A stretch of 64,000 nucleotides of DNA, from assembly GCA_003427395.1 (NCBI GenBank), contig BFEA01000150.1:827396-891395 (forward strand), read 5' to 3'. The translations under genes and the position numbers were made by a program. Below are positions 33,021 to 43,029 of the stretch, one piece after another. Position 1 is the stretch's first letter. The number at the start of each line of letters is the position of its first letter. The notes under the pieces were generated by a model that worked only from the letters and a program-made list of their open reading frames with translations, did no database searches and was not told where the DNA came from. Origin of the DNA: Chara braunii (lineage: Eukaryota; Streptophyta; Charophyceae; Charales; Characeae).

Positions 33021-34484
33021 ATGTACGGGAGAGGCCGCAACGGTAGCAGGGGGGCTAAGCGTGGTAGGTGGTCTAACTGCGGCCGTTATTGGACGAACAT
33101 GAGTAATGGACAGCAGGTGCCGAACCAAGCTGGTGCTGAACAGTATAATCCTGCCCCACCAGGCATCGTGCCTTCGTACACCATGCCCGTTGGACAAGCG
33201 CAAGGCGTGGGCATGTAGCAGCAGCCCGTCGTGATGCCACCATCGACTCCCATGCTGCCTCCTATGAGCGTCACTCCTGTAGCGCCTAGTACCGCGCCAC
33301 CTGGGGCCGCTCCTTGGGTTATGCAGCTGTGGCCGGCTAATGCTCAATGGCCGGATGCCATCCCATGGCAGATCACTCCAGTTAGTAATGCCCAGCAGTC
33401 AAGTGCGCAAGTACCAAGCGTACAAGGTGGGGACCTGCCTGCTGCCAAAGCTCAGTCGAATGGTGATAGCCGATCGTCCAACCACAATGTAAAACACGGA
33501 AAAGGGCCTGCTGCGAACGCCTTCCCGGACCCTGGTAACCGTGCGTACTTCACTAAAGAGTACATGGACATTCTGGAGGACATCAAGTCGGAGAAAATCC
33601 TGGATGCCACGAAGAAGAGGGTTGTTGGAAGTAGGATGGGGGGCGTGCGAATTTCGGACAGCGCCGATGAAAGCTGCAGATCGGAAGTCCGCTCGAGCAA
33701 CGAGGCGGACGAAATGAAGGCTTGGGTCACCTCGACCCTCGGGGACTCGCTGAAGTCGATCACGAAGAAGCTTGATGAGGTGGATTTCAAGGCTAAGTTG
33801 GCTACTGCCGAGAAGAAAGAGCTATTGCGACTCAGAGCCGAGAAGGCGGTCATCGAGAAAGTTAAGAAGGAGTCAAGTAGCGAGAAGCGAAAGCGGGGCG
33901 CTGTTGCGGAGCCGATGGTTGTTACGCCCGCCAGCAATGCGAATCGTTGCAAGACTCGATCGAGAGGGAGCTCGATAGGGTGATCTCGTCGTGTGGAGAT
34001 TTCATCGGACGAGGAAGATGCTGATGTAGGCCAAGTGCGACAGAACCTGAGCGAAAGAATGGAGAAGCGTAGCGTCCTGTCTGAGGTAAAGAAAATGCTC
34101 ACTGCGATCGTGCAAGGTCTTGCTGATGTGAAAGGCAAGCAGCCTATGGTTGAGCCGGGAAGACCCTCTGCCGACGAACACAGAAGAGAAGATGAGGACG
34201 ATGCTGAAGACGTGGACGTCGCAGTAAACTCCCAAGACCATGAGGAGGATGAGGTTGATGAGGATGGCTTGGTTGCGTATATGAAGATGCGGCAAGATTT
34301 TTACATGTCATTGCACTACACTAGGGTGCAGGAACTATATAAGCAGAGAGAGATACCGTACTTTCATAAGGAACCAGCGACATGGGAATTGGCAAGGGTC
34401 GATCTGCAAGAATATGCAGACCAATTGAATGGTAATGCCCCTAATGCTGCTAACGTCGGGATTAAAGGCGTTGAACCTTCTTGA
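33021..34484 (+). pseudogene. Penelope-like element: N-terminal extension
   Basis: From the ATG at 33021 (MYGRGRNGSRG) a single frame runs through a Pro/Gln/Met-rich stretch (33130-33450), a charged region predicted to be helical with heptad-like Leu/Lys/Glu (33700-33890), a basic patch and an acidic run (34170-34260). It ends with a MKMRQDFYMSLHYTRVQE segment and WELARVDLQEYADQL (34280-34420). In-frame stops at 33216 (TAG) and 33981 (TGA) interrupt it; 34482 (TGA) closes it. The TAG sits in a Gln run (CAG CAG follow), which suggests a C-to-T change. Its role is unknown; such N-terminal regions may bind RNA. It is in the same frame as the GIY-YIG and reverse transcriptase parts, so it was probably part of one polyprotein. 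Confidence 0.7.
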
Positions 34485-34763
34485 AAGACGACTGAAAGGA
34501 ATACGGACAATGCAGAGACGTGTAACGAGAAGGGTGTCGACTCCATCGCTCGGAACTGATTAGGGAGCTTTCGCTCCTTGAGAAGAGCGCAGAGACGCAT
34601 TTGGACCTTGAGATGCTTAGTTGATAGTAGTTTGCAGTCTCTGTTGGATAAGATTCAGGTTCTAATCGTTCTTTTGGCATGTCTACAGGGGGATATAGCG
34701 TGGGGACGGGCATACGTACCTTTTTGGCTGCGCATGATGAATGAGGAATGAGGCTGCTTACTT

Positions 34764-35036
34764 GATGGACGCTATTGTGTGTATGCACTTATGTCATTGG
34801 ATTTTAAACTGGTGTATGTGGGAAAAACTGTTTGCCCACTACGGGAGAGGTGGTTTGAGCACTGCAGGGCCGTAAAAACTGGCAGTGGGCAGTTGGTACA
34901 TTCGTGGCTTCGTAAGGTTGGGACTAAACATTATATCCCTATCCCCATCTGGTTTGGCGCTGCTCTGGCTATTGAAGGCATAACACCCAAGATAATTCAG
35001 ATCTATAAGCCGGGGCTGAACATCAAAGGACGTTGA
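34764..35036 (+). pseudogene. Penelope-like element: GIY-YIG endonuclease-like domain
   Basis: The segment starts with CVYALMSLDFKLVYVGKT, where VYAL and VYVG stand for the GIY and YIG strands about ten residues apart. It continues with the conserved Arg and His (LRERWFEHC) and a later Glu (AIEGITPKIIQ), and ends KPGLN with the Asn. These are the catalytic and core positions of GIY-YIG nucleases, which nick DNA at integration of Penelope-like elements. A TGA at 35034 ends the frame, but the same frame continues directly into the next coding part. TGA codons at 34557 and 34749 separate it from the N-terminal extension. Confidence 0.85.
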
Positions 35037-37641
35037 CAGTCTAAGTCATCCCGGGAAGGTCGGGGGAAGAAGCGGGCCGGACGGAGGCCATCACCTCCCG
35101 TTGCCATACCCGAACCTCTGTTGTTTGACTGTCCGACTGTTGATGTGTGTCAAGATTCCGATCTTCTGAGTATCCTGAAGCTGCTGGAGAAAAGGAAGGG
35201 TTGTTATCCTGTGGGAATTTGTAATAAGTCGGGGTGTCGTTGGCTTAAAGCCTGGCGGTTGGTGAGCCTGTTGTATGGGTTTTCTAAGATTGAGTGCGAT
35301 GGCAGGAAGATGTTGTTGAAAGATGCCAAGGCTTCAATTGAAGTAGGAGGGTGCTGGTTCGTCACCCAACTGTGTAGGACTCAAACTAAGACTGACGTGA
35401 TGAAAGCTCACCTAAATGCCCTGCTTCGTGCACTGTGGAAGCGAAAGGATTTGTACGCGTGCTCGTTGGATGAATTGATAGACTATAACAATGGCGTTAA
35501 GACGATTAACCAGCAGCGTGGCCGACAGATCGTGCGAGGTATCCTTACCAATGTTTTCAAATGGAAATTTGGTATTAACCCGAGATTAAGTATCAAAGTG
35601 AAAATCCCTTATTGTACTATTGTGGACAAAAACCGAGTTGCTGACTGTGTGAGAAACTGGATTATGACACATGTTGTTCCGGTATCGTTAGCTGACTTGT
35701 ATGCTAGAAGGACGAAAGCGGTATGGCTGAAAGCCCACACCGTCGGAGACCTGTTGCATAACCAGAAGCTATTTGCGCAAACACAAGAGTTTGACTGTGT
35801 GTGCACTGGCTTCAAACTCCCTAAGGTGAATGGGCAAGTTGCAGTCAAGCTCAGCGAATTCAAGTTGGAAGGCATTGGCCCTTTCCTGTTTAACTCTAAA
35901 CATATTCCCTTTCTTGGTACTTTTACGAATAAGGATGCTGTGAATATGGCATGTAGCACTTCCATTGCAGAACTCCGACGGACTTGGGTAGTGAACGAGG
36001 ACATTCATGTGAACTGGCTGACCGTTTGTAAGACTGGGATAACGAAGTCGGATGACTGTGCCCTGAGCGAGTACGTCAGAGGGGTTGGACAGTCCTTGTT
36101 TGGCCTGGTCCTGTCCCCCCTTGATCGTAATACCTCTGAAACATGGGTGGAATGCCCAAAACTGTATGAAATAGGGCTACGTAAGATGTACATAAAAAAC
36201 GAGAACTATGAAATAGTACAGGAATCGAAAGATGCAGTTCTCTCTTAGATGAAGGAAAGATATGGCAAAAACCGACTGCGGGAAATCAGTAAATGGGATG
36301 TGAAAGGTGACATGCAGCATGCCTATGTTCTATCGAAGGAAAAAAACAAGACAAAGAAAAGACTCATAGTCCTGTCCTTTCTGAGCCCATTCTGAACTGC
36401 CTCAAGATTGTTGTCCACTGCGTTGAATACACTGATCAAACGGACGAATGTACCATATTTCAACCTACGGGCGATCGGAGACCTGAAGCCCGAAAGTTTC
36501 AGAATCAACCAGCTGTGTACAAGACTGGGGCTGGGGGACCATGGGTTTGAAGCTCGCACATACAACATTAAAAAAATGTTCACGCAATTACCCCATACTG
36601 AGATCATCCTTGCGATTAGATGGATCGTGGAAATGTTTCAGCAAAAGGGACTGAAGTGGATTCGAATTAACTCCCGAAAGAAGTTTGCCATCTTTGGCAA
36701 ATCACATGGTGAAGCGGGATGAAAGTTTGTGTGGTTGAGTATGTTGGTGAAACTAACCAACTTCCAGCTGGACAATACCTTTTTTATGGTATCTGGGATG
36801 GTTCTGCGTCAGAAGCGAGGTATTCCCATGGGGGGAAGGGCAAGCCCTCCGCTTGCTTCTGTGATGTGTATGCGCACTGAGTTAATTTTTATGTCCTCGC
36901 TCGAAAGGGATGCTCGCTTGATCACTGGTAAAAGATATATCGATGATCTATTTTTTCAAAAAAAGGTGACCAGGAGAATTGTCGATTGGCCAGCGAACGG
37001 CTGGATCGTATTACCAGTTGTTATCCAGATGGACTGCAACTTGAGTGAACAGACATTGGGACAGGGGACCTGGACTTCTTGGAAACCTGGCTGCTCGTTA
37101 TTGACGAATCATCCCTGGTGATGTCACATAAGTTTAAGAATGCGGACTCGATCTGGGACAATGGTCCCCTGAGATTTCGCACATACAAAGATTTTGCCTC
37201 CTTCGGGCCTCGTGTGGAGAAATTTGCCACGGTTGATAACACCATCCTCAGAATTTCGAATAACTCCAACAAGATGGGGGTTACTTTCTTGAATATACTT
37301 TGCCTTGCTGAGGAACTCTGAAGGACGAACTACCCTGATAAAGTTGTGCTTGCAAGACTGAATTTGATGCATCGCCGGGATAACAGTAAGCTCTAGAAAG
37401 ATATGGCCTGTTTGGTCAAAATCTGGCTCGCCGAAAGATAGTTTGAACATTACGATAGGCTTCTCTGTGACTGGTGCACCTTTCGGAAATTTGCTGACTT
37501 CGGCATATCACAGAGGCATATGGCGCCTGGCTGTGCAGACCACGCGTGGCACGCAGGAGTGGGTTGTCCCAATGGGGAAGGTTTTTGGCAGGGTGGCGCG
37601 GTTAGGCTCTATGAGGTTAATCTATACCCGGTCATGTTTTA
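35037..37641 (+). pseudogene. Penelope-like element: reverse transcriptase and C-terminus
   Basis: After a basic linker (SSREGRGKKRAGRR) comes a 375-codon open stretch (35121-36248) that ends with LSPLDRNTSETWVECPKLY, the entry block of Penelope-type reverse transcriptases. Further blocks are TKKRLIVLS, YNIKKMFTQLPHTEI (first catalytic region), KRGIPMGGRASPPLASV, and the active site RYIDDLFF (about 36937-36960). Stops at 36246 (TAG), 36393 (TGA) and 36720 (TGA) are in frame. One frameshift occurs between 36960 and 37000; the thumb then continues as TSCYPDGLQLE and FLETWLLVIDESS. The C-terminus has CDWC...H...C-type spacing (about 37470-37575) and ends at the TAA near 37639. Confidence 0.87.
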
Positions 37642-38000
37642 AGGACCACGTTTGTTTTTGGTCTGAATTACCTTGCATAAACTGGGTAAGCGACGACAGC
37701 AGTATGGTCGGGTCGCTTACGTTACAAATATTTTACTGCCTGTCTCGGATCGGCAAACTTTATTTGTTTTCGGAGATTTCGTTGGTAGTCCAGATTTTTT
37801 GGGGACGCCAGGGATCCCTCATATATTTTTTCGACGGCAAAATTAAGAAGGTCAGGCAGTCCTGCAACAGGGTACTGAAGGACCAATGGATAGAGGCGAG
37901 AAATCCAGGTAGATGAATACACCAGCTGAAGTGGGTCGCCTCGGATGCCCGCGGAAGACAGGCCAAGTACTGAGTCGGCTTCTGCTCGATTAAGTAGCGA

Positions 38001-38041
<41 letters not shown>

Positions 38042-38223
38042 GTAAGTTAGTGTGATTTCCTCAGCCTGAGTGGCGAATGAGTAAAAGGGTTGAGATGCCT
38101 CGGCAGTGTGATGTCGAGGTGTGAAGGGGGGAAGTTGATGTCGCCATGATATTAAAACTCACATCTTCTTCTTCTTAAGTCGTATCCATTATTGTGTGAT
38201 TATCTCTTTAGGGAGGGCGACCT

Positions 38224-39640
38224 CATTGGTGAAGTCCAAATGGAGGAAGGATTAGTAGGAAGTGAAATGAGAGGGAAAAGTGGCGCGTCGAGGTTGCACG
38301 AGGATGGAGAAGAATGGGATGGAAAGTGAAGAGTTCGTCGATTCTTGATGAAAACGGGCAGAAAAGGAAGGGATTCTAGGGTTATCAAGCAGGCGAGCAC
38401 ATTAGTAGAGTTAGATTTGGGGATAAGTCGGTGATAATGGTGAAGCAAGTTGCAGGGGCTGCGTGCGTGCGGGCGAGGAGAATTTCAAAGCGACGTGTAT
38501 CTGACCGTTTTTCCACAAAAGGTTCATTCTGATTGTGCTCGCCTTATTGAAGGAGAGGAGGGGGATGAATGATTCTGGCCGAGTTGTGGGCCAAATACAC
38601 TAGACGGTGAGAAGACTGATTTTTCTTATAGATGCTAACATCGCAGCATAGCACACCTCACCTTGAGCTCCTCATTGTCAAAGTACTGGTGTTGCTCATA
38701 GAAGCCTCCGTCAAATGGTTGTCGATAGTCTCCGTGAAGTTGCGCTTCAGTTTGGTTGTCCCTATCTCGATTAGTTAGCAGCCCCCCCTCCCGGCGTTCG
38801 ACTGCAGACCATTGTGGTAGGTGTCTGAAGAGGGAGTCATCATTACTTGTAAGCTCGACTGACAGCGTTCTGAACTTTTGTAGCGGGCGGGTAGTCACTA
38901 TACTACGGAAGTTGCAATTGATGCTGCATCTACTGCATACTATTGAAGGGTGTCCCGAATATCGGGGTTACTACAGCTCTTGTCAAGATATTGGGTTGAC
39001 CCTGCTGTCCGCTCAGAGAAAAGTTGTTTTCTGGGAAGTTGCAATTACGTGAGTTGCTAATGTCGTCTTTAGGCACTACTGTGGCTTAGGTTGTTGACAG
39101 GCGTTGACATATTAGAGTCAATCGTGTTAACGAGTTGCTGCCTGCTCTGGATTGGGAGTGCACTCTACTGTAGGCACTTTGTTTGTTGAGAGTCGCTGTG
39201 TTTTGCTTGCACCGCGAATAAAGCACATGAAGGAAGCGCACTATACGAACGTGACCTTTTCAGATTGCATAGCAACGACGTTAGTTGGAAGGCGAGGTGG
39301 TGTGACTTGAGGGACGACCCCGCTCGACAAACAAGCTGCTGTTGTACTGAAGTTTGCTTCGACTAAGGAAATGTGGTCATAATAGGTTCGCCATTGTTTG
39401 TTGCTATGGTTGTCGGGTTCACGTTACACCTTGTCATATGGTTCGTTGCGGTCATTGTTGTGTATTTAATATGTAGAGGGTCGGCCGCATACTGTCAGCC
39501 TGGTCAAGGAAAACGACGTAGCGATTCAAGGAAGTAATCAAGGTTTATAACGGGGCTACCGCTGTGTTTTGAAAAAGTCGTCAGGGAGTCTACGGTAGGT
39601 ATTTGACTTCAGTCTGACCAAGCCGCTGCGCATTTTAACT
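38224..39640 (-). repeat. Composite-repeat module right of the Penelope-like element
   Basis: Non-coding. It is the continuation of the segment broken by the Penelope-like element. Between 39500 and 39640 it matches 45700-45850 (ACGACGT, GGAAGT, GGGGCTACCGC/GGGGTCACCGC). On the reverse strand it corresponds to the CAACAA-rich block. Confidence 0.5.
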
Positions 39641-40319
39641 ACTATTGCGGGGCCCTCAAACAATAGAAGATATCAAGGCCCTCTCCTGAGGGTTGATTTA
39701 TCCCTCTCTTGTATCTCGAGAGTTTGAAACCCTTCTTTCTGCTCTTTTTACTCTAAGTCTAATCCTGTTCTGAGAGGAAGGCGGCAGGCGGGATTGCAGC
39801 CCGTAGGACCTCATCAAAACTCGATGGGGAGTCCGCCAACCAAGTGTGGGAGCTCTGCCAGAACCTAGGTGAGGTTCTGGAGGCAGAGAATTGTCAAGTG
39901 TATCTCCTTATGATTGTATGAACCCACTATACCCATGTTTGACTATCTCCCTTTAGTCTGACTGTTGTATGCATGTGTTCCCCTATGACTTCTGGTTTCT
40001 TTTCAGGATCTAATCAGACTGAATAGAAGGAATGCGTGTGAAAAGCTTAAGTTTCTTCTTTATTTTGACTGAAAGCAGACTAAGAGATGAACTGAGGAAG
40101 GTGAGAGGAAGACAGTTTTGCATGTATTTGACTGGGTCAACGAAGGATTGGACATTGTTTCTAAGTAGAATGACTCAGGGCTATGTTTATTTCGTTGTTT
40201 TTTGAAGGGTCAGACACAATTTCTGAGTTAAACGACCTAGTTACTGTGTTTATTTATGAGGGTTTGCTTGGTTGAAATATTTAATTTCTTATTTTATTTC
40301 TGACGGAGGATTTTTGGTT

Positions 40320-40775
40320 TAAGGCTAAGCATTCTTTATAAGCTGAATGGTTTGGCCTGAAGCCACGCACATAAGTATAAACTGAGTATAACAAAAAATA
40401 CTTTATTTCTATTTGCATCTGCACTGACAGCTGGACATTGTTTCTAAGCTGAATGGTCCAACGCTAAGCCATATCACTAAAAAGAGAAGGGAAACTACAT
40501 AATATAATTGGAAGTAATATAGGCAAGTTGAGCATTGTTTCTAAGCCGAATGGCTCAGTCCCCTGCCCATATATATATATTTTTTTTTAAACAAAGTCGC
40601 ACATTATTAAACTTTGGATATTAAACAATTAAGGGCGACTAAACATTGTTTCTAAGTAGAATGGTCTAGTCATATACCCAAAAAAGAAAAAAAAGTAGTT
40701 ATGCAATTTGTTTGTGTATATCCTAAGGCATGTTAGACATTGTTTCCAAGTTGAACGGTCTAGCACCATGCCATA
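40320..40775 (-). repeat. Hairpin array in repeat L, copy 2
   Basis: Five clear units share the loop core CATTGTTTCTAAGYTGAATG, and each is flanked by its own complementary arms: GGCTAAGC/GGTTTGGCC (40323 and 40349), GCTGGAC/GGTCCA (40430 and 40455), TTGAGC/GGCTCA (40528 and 40552), GACTAAAC/GGTCTAGTC (40637 and 40663), CATGTTAGAC/GGTCTAGCACCATG (40729 and 40757). A further weak unit lies near 40150. Spacing is about 75-110 bases. Confidence 0.8.
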
Positions 40776-42304
40776 TGTAAATTGGGTATAAAAGATAAAC
40801 CATCTGAGGGTTTCATAAACTAATCTATGAGGATTTGACTTGGGGACTCGCGAGAGTACTTACCAATGTGGTTTGGTCTTGCATGTGGTTGAATGAGATC
40901 ACTACTTAGTCTGAGTTTCAATTTGACAGGTAGTTGTTTTAGTTGCTCTCCACGTGCTAGAGCCATATGAGTTAGTTCAATTCATGCATTTTCTTAGCTA
41001 AGATTTTTTTACTTAGATCAGTTATCGCATTTTTTTGGATCTTTTGTTATACTTGGTCTTATATAAATCTTGATAAGTTACTTTCTCTACGGGAAGCGAT
41101 GTCGAAATTTCTACAAAATCAAGGAGTTAGTCAAAATTTAACTTTTCAAAGTTCAAATTCTCTAAGTTTTGTATATGGCTTAGTAAAAATTTGAAAAGTC
41201 TCATTCTTTAAAGAGAATGTTGCTCAATTTTTTGCTAATTCAAGGAGTTAGACAAAATTTGGACATTGAAAAGTCGAAGTTACTTTATATTTTTGAACTT
41301 AACTTTGTATAAATTTTGGAAAGTTGTTTTCTCTAAGGGAAGCACCGCCAAAATTTTTATAAATCTAAGGAGTTGGTTAAATTTTGTATTAGTTGAACTC
41401 AAGTCTTACTTTGAGTTCTTACTGACTTAGTATAAATATGAGAAGTCTACTTATCTAAAGGAGACGTTGCCCAAAGTTTTACTAATTCAGGGAGTTAGAC
41501 AAAATTTGACATGCTAGAAATAAATATTATTTTAATTTTAGTAGGCAAACTAATATAAATTATGAAAATACATTTTTCATACGGAAGCACTGTCAAAATT
41601 TTCTTAGTATTAGAGGAGTTAGGATATATTTTGATAGGTGATGATTCTGGTGATCCATTCTGAATAGGGAAGATTCTGCTAAAAGTCTACCTTTCTTGGG
41701 GCATTAGCTTAGAGGTAGATTTAAATTTAATTATCATGATGATTTTTAAGAGAGAACGTGATATGGGGATCCACTCTCCGTACACTTATAAGTTTAGTTT
41801 TGGCATTGACATGTCGTAGGATACATGTCCCTCCTTGATTGACTCAATCCAAGATTTGGACTCGTTTAAGCTTTGATCCCACAAGGATCACCTTCTGTTA
41901 TCACTGATAACAGGTCGGTTGCCAATTCGTCGGCTTACAACTCAACTTCAATCCACTCTCATTACCCAACTTGAAGGTTTTAACCCTTGTGGTTTTTATT
42001 TGTTTTCTTAAGGTTTTCACTCGGACTTTTATTGAATGACCATTTAACAAAGGTACTGAGTATTTATTTTGGAAGGTTGGACAAAGGATGGGGCTTGCAT
42101 GGCTAAAGCAAGGGGTATGAGTATAGAGAGTGATTGAAGTGGACCCCGTGTAGTGAGTGAACTTTTTGGTTGAATCTTTGATGTGATTGCATGTATGTTT
42201 GTGGGTTGGACTTTGAATTTGACTGGTTACGATAACATACATATATATGGTTGAGAGGAGTCTCACTGTAACTGTGAGAAAATATCGTCACATACTTATA
42301 ACCT

Positions 42305-42307
<3 letters not shown>

Positions 42308-42341
<34 letters not shown>

Positions 42342-42450
42342 TCACAAACAGAACTGTCCGGTAAACCGTAGGCAGAGAGAGAGAAGAGGACAACAAATGA
42401 GGGGTTGTGACAAACTGTTTCGTCGGAGTTTCACCGACTCATCAGGAGGC

Positions 42451-42482
<32 letters not shown>

Positions 42483-42500
42483 GATATAGATATATACGTA
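42308..42500. repeat. Two TA microsatellites flanking a 110-bp insert
   Basis: TA runs lie at about 42308-42340 and 42451-42485, with non-TA sequence of about 110 bases between them that contains the hammerhead-like motif. Confidence 0.85.
42409..42445 (-). ncRNA. Hammerhead ribozyme-like motif
   Basis: The minus strand reads CTGATGAG, then a stem II of TCGG/CCGA with a 7-base loop, then CGAAAC, a 3-bp stem III (ACA...TGT) and the cleavage triplet GTC. All core nucleotides of a type I hammerhead are present. Helix I pairing between the sequence before CTGATGAG and after GTC is not evident. The very short stem III and a TA-rich context are typical of hammerheads in Penelope-like elements and retrozymes. 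A decayed relative with CTCATGAG and GCGAAAC lies at 16757-16729 (minus strand). Confidence 0.6.
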
Positions 42501-43029
42501 TGTGCACATTGAGTGTTTGCGTGACTTGTTGTGACTATGCGCAAGGTTTAAACAAATTATGAGTTGAGAGAAAAAGGAGATCCCCTTTTATTTGTTTTTT
42601 AAGAGTTTTATGGTTGGACGTTGTAGTCTGTGGAAGCCATAAAAGTCGAACCCCTTGAGTTATTTCCAAACCCTGGATGATGGAGTTGGTCTTTCAGGGC
42701 AATAAGAGACATTTTTTTGTCACCACAGGTACGAACCTGTGTACCACTCACTCTCTGCAGGGTGCAGAAGAGGATATGGTTCTCAACCGCACTTGGCGGT
42801 TGTCTAACGTCAAGAGTCTAACCCCTCAAGGCGCGTGTCAGACGACACTTGAGTGTCGAACGTGACCCTTGTACGCCATAATTGTGACTGTTTGCGTATG
42901 CTTGCATTGCTAGTCGATATGAAAAGGTCCTACGTTCCGAACGGCCGAACGCATCCCCAAGGGGCTCCGTACGTTCGAGCGTTCGGGTTTGGGCGTCCAG
43001 CCCGTCCTGAACGCCTGTTACCTGGTTGT

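Larger units (their letters stand above)
31216..38207 (+). mobile_element. Penelope-like element with upstream GIY-YIG, tandem pseudo-LTR form
   Basis: A 3'-terminal fragment (31216-32368) is followed head-to-tail by a full unit (32369-38207). This is the pseudo-LTR arrangement usual for Penelope-like elements. The unit encodes a long N-terminal region, a GIY-YIG endonuclease-like domain and a Penelope-type reverse transcriptase, in that order. The whole is flanked by TTAGGGAGGGTGACTT (31200-31215) and TTAGGGAGGGCGACCT (38208-38223), a 16-bp target-site duplication with two C/T differences. An endonuclease domain upstream of the reverse transcriptase is the permuted order described for the Chlamys/Naiad group of Penelope-like elements; most others have it at the C-terminus. 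Confidence 0.88.
39640..42930 (-). repeat. AT-rich LTR-like repeat L, copy 2
   Basis: It holds the junction block (39640-39850, GGCGGCAGGCGGGATTGCA), the hairpin array (40140-40780), five diverged units with a GGAAGCRCYGCCAAAATTT core (41090-41610), and an end at about 42290 (AGGAGTCTCACTGTAACTGT). An additional block to 42930 is shared with copy 1. On the minus strand the AT-rich part starts TGTGACGAT, a plausible LTR terminus. Translations here are not genes. Confidence 0.7.

Noticed and set aside
33021-36960. Alternative genetic code with TGA as sense codon
   Set aside because: Seven of nine stops are TGA, but TAG stops also occur, and the LINEs and Ty3 elements in the window show TAA, TAG and TGA plus frameshifts, so ordinary decay is simpler.
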